Source of the DNA: Bdellovibrio sp. | Lineage (GTDB): Bacteria > Bdellovibrionota > Bacteriovoracia > Bacteriovoracales > Bacteriovoracaceae | Direction of reading: 5' to 3' | Assembly (NCBI GenBank): GCA_016187935.1 | Contig: JACPIU010000001.1 | Coordinates: forward strand, 26,574-90,573 | Length of the DNA: 64,000 nucleotides | Shown: in pieces, positions 61,659 to 64,000 of the stretch | Layout of the letters: every line of letters begins with the position of its first letter | Numbering within the stretch: position 1 is the first letter of the stretch | The notes under the pieces: model-generated | Database searches by the model: none | Told to the model about the DNA's origin: nothing | Seen by the model: only the letters and a program-made list of their open reading frames with translations | Program-made: the position numbers and the translations under genes

Positions 61659-61950
61659 ATCTTATTTGGAAGAACTTGAAAAAAAGTACGGGACCTTAAC
61701 CTTTGGGGAATTCCTCAAGGCCTGGCGTGAGGCCGATGACCTGACTCAAACCGCTTTTGCCAAAAAAATCGGTCTCTCCGTTCAAAACCTAAACGACCTG
61801 GAGAAGGGACGAAGAATCCCTTCACCAACCCGTGTTGCAAAAATTGCCAAAAAGCTTGGACTCCCAGAAATGGGACTTATCCAATTGGCCTTGCGAGACT
61901 CTCTGCTTAAGGAAGGTTTTGATTACGAAGTTAAGTTGAAATCTGCATAG
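61648..61950 (+). CDS. higA: HigA-type HTH antitoxin
   Basis: A 100-residue protein with an XRE/Cro helix-turn-helix near 32-65 (LTQTAFAKKIGLSVQNLNDLEKGRRIPSPTRVAKIAKKLG). It would neutralise HigB and repress the operon at the palindrome upstream. The short N-terminus before the HTH and 35-residue C-terminal tail resemble type II antitoxins. The pair is intact in sequence, with no frameshift. Confidence 0.88.
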   Translation: MTTKSYLEELEKKYGTLTFGEFLKAWREADDLTQTAFAKKIGLSVQNLNDLEKGRRIPSPTRVAKIAKKLGLPEMGLIQLALRDSLLKEGFDYEVKLKSA

Positions 61951-61963
61951 ATAGATCGAGAAC

Positions 61964-62467
61964 TTGGAGAGAAAGAAAGAGGCGCTTATAAATGAAACAC
62001 ATAACATTTCTTTTTGCATTACAATTTTTTTTACATCATGTACTGTATTGAAAACAAATAATCCTGATCATTGCTTTAATATTTCATATAATGGCCCATA
62101 TTCATTTTTTTATTCACCCCCAAGTTTTGAATGGATTCGAACTCATGGCCAAAAGGTATTGGTTTGTGCATCAATGCTTGGCTACGCAATGAAAGATATT
62201 CCGAGGAGAGATAAAGCAGCAAATGGAAACCTCATCGAGGGTGAAGTTGTTGAGAGTTATGCCACAAAGAACTATGTCTATATCAAAGCGAAATGTTGTA
62301 TTAATGGAATGCAAATTATGTATTCCGATCGTTATTCTGGCTCAAGCGATTTTTTAGAGAAATCTGATTCGTTGATTCACATTAATAGAACGAGATTAAA
62401 GCCAGGTCAAAAAATAACGATTAAGTACAGGGAAGATGACCTAAGTATTTTCATGTTTATCGTATGA
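61964..62467 (+). CDS. Unknown, lipoprotein-like N-terminus (start uncertain)
   Basis: A 167-residue frame after higA, starting at TTG 61964 or later. Near its start it reads ISFCITIFFTSC, which could be a lipoprotein signal with Cys. A shadow frame from ATG 61992 reads MKHITFLFALQFF and stops after 20 residues, so a lost base in the N-terminus cannot be excluded. The mature part is a beta-rich domain with paired Cys (KAKCCINGMQI) and no known family. It begins the AT-richer tail of the window. Confidence 0.45.
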   Translation: MERKKEALINETHNISFCITIFFTSCTVLKTNNPDHCFNISYNGPYSFFYSPPSFEWIRTHGQKVLVCASMLGYAMKDIPRRDKAANGNLIEGEVVESYATKNYVYIKAKCCINGMQIMYSDRYSGSSDFLEKSDSLIHINRTRLKPGQKITIKYREDDLSIFMFIV

Positions 62468-62582
62468 AGTGCCTGCATTTAAATTTGTTAGGCGAAGCCG
62501 AGGTGAAGAATAAAGATACGCAGGTGTGAGGATGTTGTAGATATGGTTCCAGGTGCTTTTTCTGGCAGTGTAGGAGTTAGAA

Positions 62583-62965
62583 ATGGATTTAAGAATTTCC
62601 CAAAGCGAAATCAAAGGTCTAGAAAAAACAAATTTATTGGAAAATTTGAATTTCATTACAGATATTCACTTATCAAAGACATCCGAATCTCAATTCGATG
62701 TTGTGATATCGCTGGGCTTCGATTATAAGTTGTAACAAATGATGGACATGAACAGGTGAAATGGGAATTATCTGATTATGAAGATGATATGATTTTGTTG
62801 TACGCGTATGGTATTGAGTCCCTAGGGGGATGGCCCGTGCGAACTTTCGTCATTTCTCTAAAAACGGGATTAATTCAACGATTTTCTGATGAATTAACGG
62901 GCATCAAGACAATTGACTCTCGTGACTTTCAAAGTAAACTACTACAATTCAAAGCGAAGGAGTAG
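62583..62965 (+). pseudogene. Small unknown protein split by a frameshift (immunity-like)
   Basis: ATG 62583 has AGGAG six bases upstream. The first frame runs MDLRISQSEIKGLE to FDYKL and stops at 62733. The second, from about 62729, continues VVTNDGHEQVKWELSDYEDDMILL to a stop at 62965. Adding one A to the AA run near 62727 joins them into 127 residues with FDYKVVTND at the join; the total length of 383 plus one is divisible by three. A small acidic beta-rich protein like this, in a cluster of short genes, resembles toxin immunity proteins. No family was matched. Confidence 0.65.
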
Positions 62966-62968
62966 TTG

Positions 62969-63418
62969 GTGAATACTCAAGCGTTAAACATGTTTGAAAG
63001 GGTTATTAAGTGCTCCTTCGAAGACAGACATAAACTAATAGAAGAATATGTGATTAAATTTGATGGTGTTATTAAAGAAATCGATATTATTTTGAGGGAT
63101 TATTTAGCAACCAATAATGAAAAGTTATTGCGCGAAATGGTGCTACTCTATTCAACATTAGCAAGGGAGCCATTTAGTGCTGCCTTTAATTTGGTGTCAG
63201 AATATTTTGACAAAGGGGTCCTATCAATCAGTGATGTGTATGCTTTTGTTAAAAACATTAAATACAGCGAACTTGAATCCTTAAAGAATGATGAGCGTGA
63301 ATTTGTAGAGATGATGATATTGCTGTGTGAGGATATTGAGGAAGGATATGAAAAATTTGAAGATAATATTAATGCATTTGCTATGATTCGGGATTTTTAT
63401 AAGATAAAACTTGGATGA
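62969..63418 (+). CDS. Unknown small helical protein (immunity-like)
   Basis: GTG 62969 is chosen because AAGGAG lies six bases before it; its stop is 63418. The 149-residue product is all-helical and acidic with several amphipathic helices (KLLREMVLLYSTLAREPFSAAFNLVSEYF). It lies four bases after the split gene. The region is notably AT-rich (one line of 60 bases near 63001 has 18 G or C). Its function is unknown, and an immunity role is inferred only from neighbours and size. Confidence 0.6.
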   Translation: MNTQALNMFERVIKCSFEDRHKLIEEYVIKFDGVIKEIDIILRDYLATNNEKLLREMVLLYSTLAREPFSAAFNLVSEYFDKGVLSISDVYAFVKNIKYSELESLKNDEREFVEMMILLCEDIEEGYEKFEDNINAFAMIRDFYKIKLG

Positions 63419-63534
63419 ACTGCGGTTTACCTGTAGTACAAAAATGAAATAACGGGAAGAAACTATTGTTCCCTTGCAACCGTTGCTGTCGGAGCCTCAC
63501 TTTGTTATCTTCGCCTATAAATCCAATAGAGGAA

Positions 63535-63728
63535 TGAAATCGAGTGATGAATTTGCGGCAATTAGAAAGCCCTTTAAAATGACAGATGTGAAGCATGATA
63601 GTTTAGGAAGGCCAAGCCAGAAATATATTGGGGAAAAATCTACCGTAGCCGTAAATCCAGTGAGTGGGAAAATAGCTACTGTATATCCTAATTCGAGTAA
63701 TACTGCGAAGAAACTGCAAGGTAACTAG
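63535..63728 (+). pseudogene. Possible truncated toxin tip
   Basis: A short open frame (from ATG 63535, reachable from TTG 63474) ending at 63728 has HDSLGRPSQKYIGEKSTVAVNPVSGKIATVYP, the type of glycine/serine/valine-rich C-terminal strand pattern seen in small BECR-like RNase toxin domains at the ends of polymorphic or contact-dependent toxins. There is no long upstream frame for a delivery domain. It could be a remnant of a displaced toxin C-terminus. The assignment is by resemblance and weak. Confidence 0.45.
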
Positions 63729-63737
63729 GTTGCAATC

Positions 63738-63986
63738 ATGAAAGTAAAGCTATCGAAAGAAGAAGTTATTTTATTGCAGGTAGTAGCAAAATTACATGGT
63801 ATTTCTAATTTAGATATTGTCCCAATGGAAAATATCTTTATTTTGAATGTCGATTTAGAAAATACGAATAAGTTAAGAGACTATGTTAGTGATCGGCTTT
63901 TAGAATCAGGTTTTGATATTGATTACAATCCGACTTCTGAAGGCAAAATCCTTGAGAGATTAATTGATAAACTTTTTACGGAATGA
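63738..63986 (+). CDS. Small immunity-like protein
   Basis: An 82-residue acidic protein (ATG 63738, ten bases after the toxin-like stop). It is alpha/beta with VKLSKEEVILLQVVAKLHGISNLDI and a helical C-terminus EGKILERLIDKLF. It would be the natural immunity partner of the preceding toxin-like fragment, based only on position and size. No family matched. It ends 14 bases before the window's edge. Confidence 0.55.
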   Translation: MKVKLSKEEVILLQVVAKLHGISNLDIVPMENIFILNVDLENTNKLRDYVSDRLLESGFDIDYNPTSEGKILERLIDKLFTE

Positions 63987-64000
63987 TATTTGGCAGACAG

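Noticed and set aside
1-64000. CRISPR array, insertion sequence, integrase, phage gene or rRNA
   Set aside because: No regularly spaced repeats, transposase or integrase motifs, phage structural genes or rRNA signatures were seen on reading through both strands.

Overview
The window is a 64 kb piece of a compact, gene-dense bacterial chromosome of medium GC. It carries many signal-peptide and lipoprotein genes, a lone fliL, a bactofilin, a GGDEF protein, an unlinked KDO-pathway isomerase and apolipoprotein N-acyltransferase. Together these suggest a Gram-negative, flagellated, outer-membrane-rich organism. Gene content and the many long acidic coiled-coil proteins are most like Bdellovibrionota or related former deltaproteobacteria; this placement is an inference from style, not from a marker gene. 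No insertion sequence, integrase, phage gene or CRISPR array was seen.

Layout. 1-5.2 kb: the 3' end of an unknown gene, a two-subunit molybdenum hydroxylase (xdhA/xdhB type), an exported protein, an orphan receiver-like protein and a tiny membrane protein. 5.2-11.2 kb (minus): an overlapping coenzyme A operon, reading KARI-like reductase, panB, coaX, coaBC, panC, hflX. The KARI homologue sits where a ketopantoate reductase is needed and no panE is present. 11.3-25.1 kb: class IV aminotransferase, yacG, inositol monophosphatase, coiled-coil and HEAT-repeat envelope proteins, kdsD, lnt, a TPR lipoprotein with an acidic LysM protein, topA with a long basic N-terminal tail, and tRNA-Arg(UCG). 25.3-38.1 kb: a large Cys-rich lipoprotein, methylmalonyl-CoA epimerase, a rhomboid-like membrane protein, fliL, a trypsin-like protease, alanine dehydrogenase, a metallo-beta-lactamase-fold hydrolase, an active/inactive M16 peptidase pair, and a three-gene L,D-transpeptidase/coiled-coil/bactofilin module. 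38.3-50.9 kb: a 791-residue acidic protein with a degenerate receiver domain, a diguanylate cyclase, a metallophosphoesterase, a frameshifted MFS transporter, nadE, trmFO, an EamA transporter and secreted proteins.

50.9-53.6 kb (minus): a thiamine/HMP-type ECF transporter (ykoE-like S component, double ATPase, T component) behind a recognisable TPP riboswitch whose downstream sequence can pair with the ykoE Shine-Dalgarno. 53.6-58.6 kb: OmpA/DUF4892 protein, membrane protein, rubrerythrin-like protein, repeat lipoprotein and a methyltransferase with two identical spaced operator-like palindromes.

58.7-64 kb is accessory in character: a DUF4143-type ATPase, an alkaline-phosphatase-superfamily protein, a higBA toxin-antitoxin pair with a palindrome at its start, and then an AT-richer tail of small unknown genes. 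The tail looks like orphan immunity genes, one split by a frameshift, plus a truncated toxin tip. Many start codons were moved from the longest reading frame on the basis of Shine-Dalgarno position, signal peptides or gene overlap; these choices are stated in the entries.
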